From the NCBI GenBank assembly GCA_049694275.1, contig JBAVQS010000135.1, positions 1 through 31,148 on the forward strand: DNA of 31,148 nucleotides, in the 5' to 3' direction. Made by a program: the position numbers and the translations under genes. Each line of letters begins with the position of its first letter. Within the stretch, counting starts at the first letter, position 1. The DNA comes from JBAVQS01 sp049694275. Lineage in GTDB: Bacteria; Chloroflexota; Anaerolineae; UBA4142; SHND01. Of this stretch, positions 7,700 through 14,875 are shown in pieces. Under the pieces are notes generated by a model. That model was not told where the DNA came from and searched no databases. It worked only from the letters and a program-made list of their open reading frames with translations.

Positions 7700-8548
7700 T
7701 TATTCCCCCTCTACCCCTCCGAGCAAGAACCGGCTCAGCAAATACTTTTGGAACACGACAAAGATCAGAACGACCGGCACACACATCAACATCGCCGTCG
7801 CCGCGATCATGTTCCAGGATGCGCCGGTTGGCCCCACCATCCCCGCAAGGGACATAGCAAGCGTGACGTTCTCGCCATTGTCGATAAAGAGCCACGCCAT
7901 CGCAAATTCGCTGTATCCCGCGAGGAAGGCGACGAGCGCGGCGACCGCGATCGACGGCAGCGCCAGCGGCAGCGTGACCCGCCAGAACGCGCCGAAGAAA
8001 TCAGCGCCGTCGATAAAGGCCGCCTCTTCCAGCTCCCGGGGGACCGATTGAAAAGCCGAGCGCATGTTCCAGACACAGAACGGCATGGCGAACGCGGTAT
8101 AGACGACGATCAGCCCAAACAGCGTCGTACGCACCTGTAAGAGCGAGAGAAGGATAAAGAGCGGCGTCATCAGCGCGACCGGCGGCAGGAGTGTGCCAAA
8201 CAAGAGCGCAAAGAGGCCGGCGCGCTGGCCGGGAAAGCGCAAGCGCGCAAAGGCATAGGCCATGCTGGCGCCGAACGCCACCGAGAGGAGCGCCGCCCCG
8301 CCCGAGACGATCAGGCTATTGCGCAAGAGTCCGAGGAACGACAGATCGTGCGTCGTGTGCGCCCAGACATTCGCAAAAACGTCCAGGGACCACAGCCTGG
8401 GCACGATGCGAAAATCAAGCGGCCACCCCTGGATATCCGCGTCAAAAGCCATCTCGGCCAGGCCCCAGATCGGGATGAGAACAAAGAGCCCCACGAGGAC
8501 GAGGAGGAATTGATAGAGCGATTGCTGCCAGCGCGACAGTTTAGGCAT
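7700..8548 (-). CDS. Carbohydrate ABC transporter permease, MalG-like
   Basis: Inner-membrane subunit of a CUT1-type sugar importer. There are six predicted membrane segments. The EAA loop that docks the ATPase reads ELEEAAFIDGADFFGAFWRVTLPLALPSI in pieces near residues 170-200, with the invariant G of the xxDGA pattern. Length 282 is normal for MalG. Its ATG overlaps the 3' end of the MalF-like fusion gene by 8 nt, so the two are coupled and should form a heterodimer. No ATP-binding subunit (MalK/MsmK) and no periplasmic binding protein is encoded in this window; the importer presumably uses subunits encoded elsewhere. Confidence 0.92.
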   Translation of the reverse strand: MPKLSRWQQSLYQFLLVLVGLFVLIPIWGLAEMAFDADIQGWPLDFRIVPRLWSLDVFANVWAHTTHDLSFLGLLRNSLIVSGGAALLSVAFGASMAYAFARLRFPGQRAGLFALLFGTLLPPVALMTPLFILLSLLQVRTTLFGLIVVYTAFAMPFCVWNMRSAFQSVPRELEEAAFIDGADFFGAFWRVTLPLALPSIAVAALVAFLAGYSEFAMAWLFIDNGENVTLAMSLAGMVGPTGASWNMIAATAMLMCVPVVLIFVVFQKYLLSRFLLGGVEGE

Positions 8549-10766
8549 AGGTCACCCCCTCCGCGGCGCGCGTCTGGCGATTGAATCCGATGAGAAACAG
8601 GAGGAGCACAATCGCGGTAAAAATATTGATGGCCGCCGAAACGGCAAACTGCCCGCCAAAGCCGCGCGTCGCGTCAAAGAGGTAAAAAGAGATGGTCGCG
8701 AGCGTCATCAACGGATACGGTGGGCGCATCACGTAAAAGAGATAGAACTGGTTAAAGGCAAAAATGGTGCGAATGATGAGCGCCGGCGCGAGGAGCGGCA
8801 GCAGGAGCGGAAAGGTAATATAGCGGAACCGGGTCCAGCGGCTCGCCCCATCCACCGCGGCGGCGTCATCGACCTCTTTCGGAATGAGGGATAGGCCCGC
8901 CGTCGCCGCCAGCATCATCAACGGGAATCCCAGCCAGAGTGAGGCGAGCAGCAGAACCCCCAACGCCATCTGCGGATCGCTCTGCCAATAAATCGGCGTT
9001 TGCAACAGCAGGCTGAGCCAGCCGTGCGTCGGCTCGAAAATGTGCTGCCACATCAACGCGCCTACAAACTCGGGAATCGCCCAGGGGAGAATAAAGAGGG
9101 TGCGCCACCATCTTTTAGCAAACAGGCCGCGCTGGTTGAGAATCAGTGCGATGACAATCCCGAACACGGCTTGCAGCCCCACCGAGAGCACAGTCCAGAG
9201 CACATCAAAAACCAGCAGATCCGGCCCGACCCCCGTAAAGAGATTGGCGAGAAAGGAGGGCCCGGCGTAGTGGACCTCGCGCGTATTCAACCCCGACGAG
9301 CCAATCGGCACCATCGCCGGCTCTCCCCGATCGGCAAGGACCACCTGCGTCGTGATCCGGCCGTTCTCGGCAAATGAGACGATGACGGGTGCGACCTGTC
9401 CGGTCACGCCGCGCCAGACCTCGCGCATGATCCCGCCATTCAACCCATCCCTGATCGACAGCGCTGAAAAATCGGTCAGGCTCATCGCCCCTTCATACAG
9501 AAAGGGGAAAAGGGTAATCAGACCCAAGACTACCATTCCCGGGATGAGCCACGGGAGCGCAAACCTCGTCTCGCGCCAAGTCACCCCAAAAGCGCGGGTC
9601 ATGCCCCCCGCGCGGGTTTGCCGCCGCGGCGCCCGCGCACTGGCCCATAACCGCCGCGCCCACATCGACAACGGCAACCACACCTTGTCACGCAAACCAC
9701 CGGCGGCGGCAACGGTCAGGGGGACGCTGAGCGTCAGCACATACTGCGGCCACTTGGTCGGCCAGACGATCAAAAAGGCAAAACCGATCAAGAGCCAGAG
9801 CGCCAGGACGCGGTATTTACGCCAGAGCGAGGGCAGCCCGAGCGCGGCGAGAATCGTAATCGGCGCATCGAGCATGAACAGAAACACACCCGGGTGCCAC
9901 GGCACGGACCCGGCAAGCCAGACCAGCGGCTGCCACATCGGAAGATTGGCCGAAGTCACCCCCTCGCTTTGGGCATAACCAAAATGATAGAACAAGGACT
10001 CGCGCAGGCGGTTGATCGGGTCCGGCCAGAGATACGGATCAGCGGCAAAGAAAATCGCGACGGCGAGCATTCCCCAAAGTGCCACCGGAACCAGCGCGCG
10101 GGAGATGGCTTGAAGGTTATGCCTTGCCGCGGCCTGGTGCTCGCGCCACAACCAATCGATCACGATGGCCGCGCCGACGATGCAATAGGTATATTTGCCG
10201 GCTGCAGTCAGCCCCAGCGCGATCGCCGAGAGGACTAGCCAGCGATTCCACCTGTGATTCGAGCGATAATAGGCCAGAACGGCGAGCGCGCTCGTAAAAG
10301 CAGGCGCCGCCTCGACCTGCACCTGGCTGACATACTTGATATCCCAAGTATGAATCGCCAAAAGCAGCGCGGCGAGCGGGCTGAAGAGCGCCAGGATGAA
10401 GACCTCAAGCGAACCGAACAGCGCCGCCGCGGCGCGCGCATAGAGCAGGTGCGGCTGAGGTAAGGACGGCGCAGGGGGAGCGGTCGTCGGCCGGTCAGGG
10501 ATTTCGGGCGCGGGGGGAAGCGACGCAATCGCAACCCCATAGATGATCTTTTCCAGCGGCGGGTGCTCGGCGCGATAGTTCTCCTGGGTGAACGCCGCCC
10601 AGTCCCCGTTTTGAATCGCGGTCGCATATTGCTGCCCGGCGCGCAAATAGTCGTCCTCATCGTAATCGATCGGGAGTAAATTGACCGCGCGCCAGCGGAG
10701 AGCAAGGGCAATCAAGAAAATGAACAGAACCGCAAGGAATCGTAAGGCGAGTTTGGATTTGTTCAT
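8541..10766 (-). CDS. GT-C glycosyltransferase fused to a MalF-like sugar ABC permease
   Basis: One uninterrupted frame of 741 residues joins two membrane proteins. Residues ~1-365 look like a GT-C (PMT/ArnT-type) glycosyltransferase: first helix at ~8-25, then the acidic loop DYDEDDY (34-40) and EHPPLEKIIYG (67-77), followed by many membrane helices. A basic linker (~366-400) leads to a MalF-like permease (~400-741) with the P-rich first helix, extracytoplasmic insert, and the EAA loop EVDDAAAVDG (631-640). It overlaps the MalG-like gene by 8 nt. The GT-C half would use a lipid-linked sugar donor; the permease half needs an ATPase not seen here. Both assignments are by motif and topology, so the combined function is unknown. 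Confidence 0.85.
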   Translation of the reverse strand: MNKSKLALRFLAVLFIFLIALALRWRAVNLLPIDYDEDDYLRAGQQYATAIQNGDWAAFTQENYRAEHPPLEKIIYGVAIASLPPAPEIPDRPTTAPPAPSLPQPHLLYARAAAALFGSLEVFILALFSPLAALLLAIHTWDIKYVSQVQVEAAPAFTSALAVLAYYRSNHRWNRWLVLSAIALGLTAAGKYTYCIVGAAIVIDWLWREHQAAARHNLQAISRALVPVALWGMLAVAIFFAADPYLWPDPINRLRESLFYHFGYAQSEGVTSANLPMWQPLVWLAGSVPWHPGVFLFMLDAPITILAALGLPSLWRKYRVLALWLLIGFAFLIVWPTKWPQYVLTLSVPLTVAAAGGLRDKVWLPLSMWARRLWASARAPRRQTRAGGMTRAFGVTWRETRFALPWLIPGMVVLGLITLFPFLYEGAMSLTDFSALSIRDGLNGGIMREVWRGVTGQVAPVIVSFAENGRITTQVVLADRGEPAMVPIGSSGLNTREVHYAGPSFLANLFTGVGPDLLVFDVLWTVLSVGLQAVFGIVIALILNQRGLFAKRWWRTLFILPWAIPEFVGALMWQHIFEPTHGWLSLLLQTPIYWQSDPQMALGVLLLASLWLGFPLMMLAATAGLSLIPKEVDDAAAVDGASRWTRFRYITFPLLLPLLAPALIIRTIFAFNQFYLFYVMRPPYPLMTLATISFYLFDATRGFGGQFAVSAAINIFTAIVLLLFLIGFNRQTRAAEGVTYA

Positions 10767-10799
10767 GGCTCAACCCGGGACCCTGTGAAATCACCCATC

Positions 10800-10828
10800 A
10801 TTGTATCGTGAAATGAGGGAACGGCCAA
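10800..10828 (-). promoter_or_regulatory. Candidate promoter for the GT-C/MalF-MalG-GNAT operon
   Basis: On the minus strand TTGGCC (10828-10823), a 17-nt spacer and TACAAT (10805-10800) lie about 33 nt upstream of the ATG at 10766. It is back-to-back with the plus-strand promoter of the TPR gene. Confidence 0.45.
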
Positions 10829-10859
10829 AAGCCAAACCGGGCGCGTGCGTGGAGGGGCA

Positions 10860-10887
10860 TTGACAAGACCAGCGCCCAGGGTATCAT
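10860..10887 (+). promoter_or_regulatory. Promoter for the TPR/lipoprotein/beta-helix operon, near-leaderless
   Basis: TTGACA (10860-10865), 16-nt spacer, TATCAT (10882-10887). Transcription would start around 10894-10895, while the ATG is at 10897. There is no room for a Shine-Dalgarno, so translation is probably leaderless. Confidence 0.65.
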
Positions 10888-10896
10888 AATGGCATC

Positions 10897-12459
10897 ATGA
10901 GCGAGGACAAGGATAGCATTCACACTGAAAACCAGAGTGGTGGGATCAACATCGCCGGAGACGCGCGCATCGAGAACAGCGAGCTGGTCGGGCGCGACAA
11001 GATCGTGGTCGGCGCGGGGGCAACGAATGTGGCGATTAACAGTCGCTATGTCTGGCAAAACAATGTGCGCATCGGTAAGCTGGTCATCCCCGCGCGCCTG
11101 GTGCTCCTGCTCGTCGCCTTCGCGCTCGTCGCCGCGGTCGCCCTGTGGTACGTCTATGTCCCCGCCGCCTTTCAACCGGGCCAGACTGGCATCCTCATTG
11201 CGGAATTTGGGCAGCAGGACTCGCAGGGCAATTTGCATGGCTCGGACGACGGCAAGCGGCTTTCGGAATGGATGTACCGCCAGCTCGAACAAGAGCTTTC
11301 AAATCTCCCCAATGCGTCGAGCCTGATCATCTGGCAGGACAGCATGAGCCCGCTGCAAAAGCGGACTCTTATCGGCGTCATTCCGGATGAAGCCACGGCG
11401 AAACAGATTGCGGCGAGCACACATGCCCACATCGTCATTTATGGGATACTCAAGGCAAACCAGAACCCGGCGACCTTTGTCCCCTCCTTTTATGTTCCCG
11501 ACATCCAGGGAGAGGCGGACGAGATTGTGGGGAGCCAGGCGCTGGGCGCCCCCTTCCCCTTGCAGCTCCCGCTCGATTTCGGTGACCCGCGGGTAGGCAC
11601 GTATATGACGACCAACCTGCGGCCGCGCGCCGATGCCCTTGTCTGGTTCGCCGCCGGACTCGCTCAGGATCTGACCGGCGACTATCCAGGAGCGTACCAA
11701 ACGTTCAAGGAGGCCGAACAACATCTGACGGGATTGGACGCGCAGCAGGGCAAGCAGGTCCTGTATTATTTTATCGGGCGGGTCGCTCTCTCCGTCGCAT
11801 GGAATGACAACACGCCGCACGTGTTCAACTCGACACAGGCGGCGCTGGACGAGGCGGAAAAAGCGTTCAAAACCTCGCTCCAGGCCGATCCCACCTATGC
11901 GCGTGCCGCTTTCGGCCTCGGCCAGGTCTATTTTCAACGGGCACAGCGCATGGCGCTCGCCGGGGCGGTGACGCCCGACCAGATCCAGCCGCTCCTCAAC
12001 CAGGCCATTCAACAACAACAGCAGGCCCTTCAGCTTGCGCCGCAATCCGCTGGATCGCAGGTCGAGCTCAAAGCCCGCGCGGCGCTGGCATCGTGCTATT
12101 TTCTGCTCGGCCAGGTTGCGTTGAGCGCCAACGACCCTGCGCAGGCGGAAAAGGATTTCAAGCAGGCGCTCGACCCACTGACCCAGGTGATCGGTCAAGC
12201 CGGCCCCAACGAGTACCGCTTTCTCGCCACCCTTTACCAGATTCGCGGGACCGTCTATTACGAACTGGGACATGCCCGCCTCGTCCAGGGAGACAAAGCG
12301 GATGCCCGAGCCCAATTCCAATCGGCCATCGCCGATTATGCGAACTGCACCCGGCAAGCGGACCAGTTCCTCTATGACGCTATCATCCAGGACCTCAGCA
12401 ACAAGAATTGCAAACCGAATGTGGCAACCGTGAAACAGGCGCTGGAGGGAATCCAGTAA
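10897..12459 (+). CDS. Membrane-anchored TPR protein with beta-helix-like N-terminal head
   Basis: The 520-residue product has four parts. Residues ~13-48 carry a short glycine/aspartate repeat (SGGINIAGDARIENSELVGRDKIVVG) that looks like a few turns of a right-handed beta helix; the same motif starts the third gene of this cluster. A single membrane helix follows (~63-90). Residues ~95-200 form an alpha/beta domain (TGILIAEFGQQDSQG, AHIVIYGILKANQNP). From ~230 to the end are tetratricopeptide-type helical repeats (FKEAEQHL, AEKAFKTSLQADPTYARAAFGLGQVYFQRA, AEKDFKQAL, YYELGHARLVQGDKADARAQFQSAI). The head would be cytoplasmic and the TPRs outside if the positive-inside rule holds, but orientation is not certain. 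The function is not recognised; TPRs suggest a protein-binding scaffold. Confidence 0.85.
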   Translation: MSEDKDSIHTENQSGGINIAGDARIENSELVGRDKIVVGAGATNVAINSRYVWQNNVRIGKLVIPARLVLLLVAFALVAAVALWYVYVPAAFQPGQTGILIAEFGQQDSQGNLHGSDDGKRLSEWMYRQLEQELSNLPNASSLIIWQDSMSPLQKRTLIGVIPDEATAKQIAASTHAHIVIYGILKANQNPATFVPSFYVPDIQGEADEIVGSQALGAPFPLQLPLDFGDPRVGTYMTTNLRPRADALVWFAAGLAQDLTGDYPGAYQTFKEAEQHLTGLDAQQGKQVLYYFIGRVALSVAWNDNTPHVFNSTQAALDEAEKAFKTSLQADPTYARAAFGLGQVYFQRAQRMALAGAVTPDQIQPLLNQAIQQQQQALQLAPQSAGSQVELKARAALASCYFLLGQVALSANDPAQAEKDFKQALDPLTQVIGQAGPNEYRFLATLYQIRGTVYYELGHARLVQGDKADARAQFQSAIADYANCTRQADQFLYDAIIQDLSNKNCKPNVATVKQALEGIQ

Positions 12460-12482
12460 TATGTGCAAACGCAATTGCAGTT

Positions 12483-12622
12483 CATATCATTGCGAGAGCA
12501 AAAGCTGTCATTGCGAGGAGCGCCTTTTGCGACGTGGCAATCTCCCTGGCGAAAATGGGATTGCTTCGTGCCTCGCAATGACAGGTTATGAGCAGAAGCG
12601 CCCTTTGCGACGGGGCAATCTC
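12483..12622 (+). repeat. Palindromic dispersed repeat with partial tandem copies at the lipoprotein 5' end
   Basis: The core at 12506-12583 is bounded by a 13-bp perfect inverted repeat (TGTCATTGCGAGG / CCTCGCAATGACA), with a nested GCAATC/GATTGC pair. A half copy precedes it (TCATTGCGAGAGC, 12488-12500), and a second copy of the AGCGCC-TTTGCGACG-GGCAATCTC segment follows at 12597-12622. The type resembles the common 'CATTGCGAGGAGCG' bacterial intergenic repeats. Here it sits at the start of, and is partly translated into, the lipoprotein gene. Confidence 0.8.
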
Positions 12623-13633
12623 GTCGCGCTCTTGCTCGCGTTCGCCGTTGCGCTGCTCGGCTGCACCTCCACGCCGCAAGTGGTCAAAGAGACGGTGATC
12701 GTCGGGGTGACGCCAACGCCTGCCCCAACCAATCCGCCCGCCATGGATACGCCAGCACCCAGCGATACTGCAATAATCCCCTCCGTCACACCGGTCACAC
12801 CGCCCCCCACCAACACGCCCCAGTCCCCGACGGCGACCCTCACCCCGCCCGTCGTCCAGATTGCGCTCATCGACCCCGGCGGGATGACGGTACTGCAGAC
12901 TGCGCCCAACTCGAACGACCCGCTCGTCACAACGGCGTTGGTGTTCGATGTGGACGTCAGCATCGATACCACCAAGATCAAGGACGCGGTCGCCAACGTG
13001 GATATGCGCGTGCTCGATGCGCAGAATCGAACCGTTTATCAACACACCGAGATGACGGCGCGCTATTGCCTCTTTGGTGGGGATCAGATCTGCAACGTCT
13101 GGGAGTTTGGCAAGCAAAGCAACGCTTGGCCGAACAACGCCCCTGTACAGCGCGGGGCCTATTTTTTGCGGGCGTTAGCCACCGCCACGAGCGGCAGGAC
13201 CCGCGCGGCGGAAGCGGCCATCTATATCGACCCGCGCCCGAACGGCCAGGACAGCCCGGTCCAGGTGCAGATCGTCCAGACCAACCCCGGCAATGACGAC
13301 CAGTCTGTGGACAAGGCCATTGTATTCCAGGCCGAGGCGTTCGATACGCGGGTGGGGAACCAGGATGGAAATGGTATCGACCACGTCGATTTCTTGATCG
13401 TGGACCAACTGGGCAACGTTGTCCATCAGCACACCGAAAAGGTTGCCAAATACTGCGCCTTTAGCGGCGGCGAACCGGATTGCATCGTATGGGATTTTAC
13501 ACAGAACGGCAATCGCTGGGACACGGGGATTCCGGTCTATAATAAGACACAGTACTTTCTGCGCGCGGTCGCTTACAGCAGCAAGGATGGAACCACCGGG
13601 AGCGCGGATACCGAGATTCTGATCGGCAAGTGA
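12578..13633 (+). CDS. Secreted lipoprotein with two tandem copies of an uncharacterised domain
   Basis: From ATG 12578 the product has a 28-residue type II signal peptide ending in the lipobox ALLGC (Cys29). A Thr/Pro-rich stalk (~40-90) follows, then two related domains of about 120 residues. Each has a V-F-D/A pattern, NVxQHTE-like strand, Y-C-x-F-x-G-G-x-x-x-C-x-V-W-x-F, and Y-F-L-R-A-(L/V)-A near its end; the Cys pair is conserved between copies and may form a disulfide. The frame is open back to an ATG at 12461, 1 nt after the TPR stop, but that extension is encoded by the palindromic repeat. ATG 12578 and TTG 12605 are the plausible starts. Same operon as the TPR gene. Function unknown; beta-rich ligand binding outside the cell is a guess. 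Confidence 0.75.
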   Translation: MTGYEQKRPLRRGNLVALLLAFAVALLGCTSTPQVVKETVIVGVTPTPAPTNPPAMDTPAPSDTAIIPSVTPVTPPPTNTPQSPTATLTPPVVQIALIDPGGMTVLQTAPNSNDPLVTTALVFDVDVSIDTTKIKDAVANVDMRVLDAQNRTVYQHTEMTARYCLFGGDQICNVWEFGKQSNAWPNNAPVQRGAYFLRALATATSGRTRAAEAAIYIDPRPNGQDSPVQVQIVQTNPGNDDQSVDKAIVFQAEAFDTRVGNQDGNGIDHVDFLIVDQLGNVVHQHTEKVAKYCAFSGGEPDCIVWDFTQNGNRWDTGIPVYNKTQYFLRAVAYSSKDGTTGSADTEILIGK

Positions 13634-13660
13634 GAGCAGTCAGCACGAAAGGAGCACCGA

Positions 13661-14086
13661 ATGAGCAACAACATCAAAACCACCGGCCAGAGCGGCGGGG
13701 TCAACATCACCGGCGGAACGGTCACCAACAGCGAGATCGTCGGCCACGACAAGGTGACGATCGGCGGCGATCCAACCTTGGCGCAGTATATGGCCAAGTG
13801 GCGACAGGAGATGCAACAGCAAATCGACAGCATGTCGGGAATGTCGCCCGCTGAAAAGCAGGACGCCAAGGAGCAGATAGTCAAGATAGAGGACGAGGCT
13901 AAAAAGGGAGCACAGGCCGACAAATCGCGTTTGGAAAAGCTCATCAACGCTCTGGCGGCAATCGCGCCTGACATCTTTGAGGTCGCTGTTACCACCCTGA
14001 GCAATCCGCTTGCCGGTGTGGGATTAGCGCTGAAAAAGATCGGCGACCGCGCCAAGATCGAGGCCAAGTCAACCAGCAGCACGTAA
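13661..14086 (+). CDS. Small helical protein with beta-helix-like N-terminal head
   Basis: A 141-residue soluble protein with a good ribosome-binding site (AAAGGAG, 7 nt before the ATG). Residues ~10-37 are a short beta-helix-like segment (SGGVNITGGTVTNSEIVGHDKVTIGG) nearly superimposable on the head of the TPR protein two genes upstream. Residues ~45-105 are predicted long charged helices (coiled-coil-like), and the end (IAPDIFEVAVTTLSNPLAGVG...KKIGDRAK) is an amphipathic or hydrophobic helical segment. Similar 'head plus helices' proteins occur in bacteria next to signalling or conflict genes, from memory of the family, not checked. It may bind or co-assemble with the TPR protein through the shared head. 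No catalytic residues are seen. Confidence 0.8.
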   Translation: MSNNIKTTGQSGGVNITGGTVTNSEIVGHDKVTIGGDPTLAQYMAKWRQEMQQQIDSMSGMSPAEKQDAKEQIVKIEDEAKKGAQADKSRLEKLINALAAIAPDIFEVAVTTLSNPLAGVGLALKKIGDRAKIEAKSTSST

Positions 14087-14094
14087 TCGCGGAT

Positions 14095-14130
14095 GAGAAT
14101 CGGGGCGGTTGGTAATCCGCCCCGATTCTC
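14095..14130. terminator. Bidirectional terminator-like hairpin between convergent genes
   Basis: A perfect 14-bp stem (14095-14108 with 14117-14130, GAGAATCGGGGCGG) and an 8-nt loop lie between the stop at 14086 and the convergent stop at 14136. No strong T run follows on the plus strand. Confidence 0.75.
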
Positions 14131-14135
14131 GTCCT

Positions 14136-14624
14136 CTACTTGCTCCCTTTGGGGGGCTTACCCTTGCACCAGTATTCACCCCGATCACCCTGCGCCTTGT
14201 GGCTGTACCACACCTCGCCGTTGCGCTCATAGCGTCGCATCTCGAGATTATGGATGGGACACCATGACGCGCTCTCCTGCGGCAACTCCGCCTCCATCTC
14301 GCCGCCGGTCCATGCATCGTCGAACAGCGGCTCGGCCATCGGCAATGGAGATTGGGGCTCGGGCGCTCTAGCTAAAGCGCTCCCGCCCTCGCGCCGGTCC
14401 ACGCCGCGCCCGCTCGGCTCATAGCCCGACTGGAGCAGCCGCCCGATCAGGCTCTCGACCCGCTGGAACAATGCCGCCTCGCTCATCGCCCGCAACGTGA
14501 ACCGCATCTCAAACCCACCCGGATTCCGGGTGAAAACATTGACGCTATATGGCGCCTCGTTCATGTCCGGCTCGGCCGCAGGGTCTGCCTGCGCCGGCGA
14601 CTGACTCTTGCTGCCTTTATCCAT
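14136..14624 (-). CDS. Small protein with C-terminal zinc-ribbon-like motif
   Basis: A 162-residue protein that I cannot assign to a named family. Its central region (~24-70, PYSVNVFTRNPGGFEMRFTL followed by an amphipathic helix RVESLIGRLLQSGY) looks like a small alpha/beta fold. A low-complexity stretch follows (~72-120). The C terminus has C122-P-I-H125, then H142 and C153 (WCPIHNLEMRRYERNGEVWYSHK...EYWCKGK), a likely zinc ribbon similar to tails seen on phage-type recombination and DNA-binding proteins. The ATG at 14624 is chosen because AAGGAGGGGGAG directly precedes it; the frame stays open to 14831 but that part contains the promoter. Not in an operon. Confidence 0.75.
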   Translation of the reverse strand: MDKGSKSQSPAQADPAAEPDMNEAPYSVNVFTRNPGGFEMRFTLRAMSEAALFQRVESLIGRLLQSGYEPSGRGVDRREGGSALARAPEPQSPLPMAEPLFDDAWTGGEMEAELPQESASWCPIHNLEMRRYERNGEVWYSHKAQGDRGEYWCKGKPPKGSK

Positions 14625-14675
14625 CTCCCCCTCCTTGAGAGAATCCGCGAGCACCCTCGTTAGCTCTTGTGTTCT

Positions 14676-14684
14676 ATTATACCA
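14676..14684 (-). promoter_or_regulatory. Extended -10 promoter of the zinc-ribbon gene
   Basis: On the minus strand the sequence reads TGGTATAAT (14684-14676), a consensus TATAAT with an extended -10 TGn. No good -35 lies 17 nt upstream. The predicted 5' leader to the ATG at 14624 is about 45 nt. Confidence 0.6.
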
Positions 14685-14753
14685 TAATATATCGCCCTGC
14701 CGCACGGCAGGCGCGCGCCGAGTGTGCGACGTGACACAGGAACGCTCGTTCCG

Positions 14754-14781
14754 TTGACAGATTGCTGATTCGTGATACAAC
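14754..14781 (+). promoter_or_regulatory. Possible promoter of the SDR gene
   Basis: A consensus TTGACA at 14754-14759 is followed after 16 nt by TACAAC (14776-14781), a weak -10. It would give a leader of about 88 nt to the ATG at 14876. Confidence 0.35.
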
Positions 14782-14875
14782 AGGGACAAATCCTCACATC
14801 CTCTGCTCAGGGGAATAGAATGATCCCGCATCGAACCCGAAGCAATATCCCGAGCAGGCTAAGGAGAAAAATCGT

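Noticed and set aside
11299..12474. A 391-codon open frame on the minus strand, opposite the TPR gene
   Set aside because: It is the complementary shadow of a GC-rich gene: the plus-strand product has clear TPR and membrane features, while this one has no recognisable domain and no start signal.
12461..12577. Start of the lipoprotein at ATG 12461
   Set aside because: It would add a Cys-rich peptide encoded by a palindromic intergenic repeat ahead of the signal peptide, which would block normal export.
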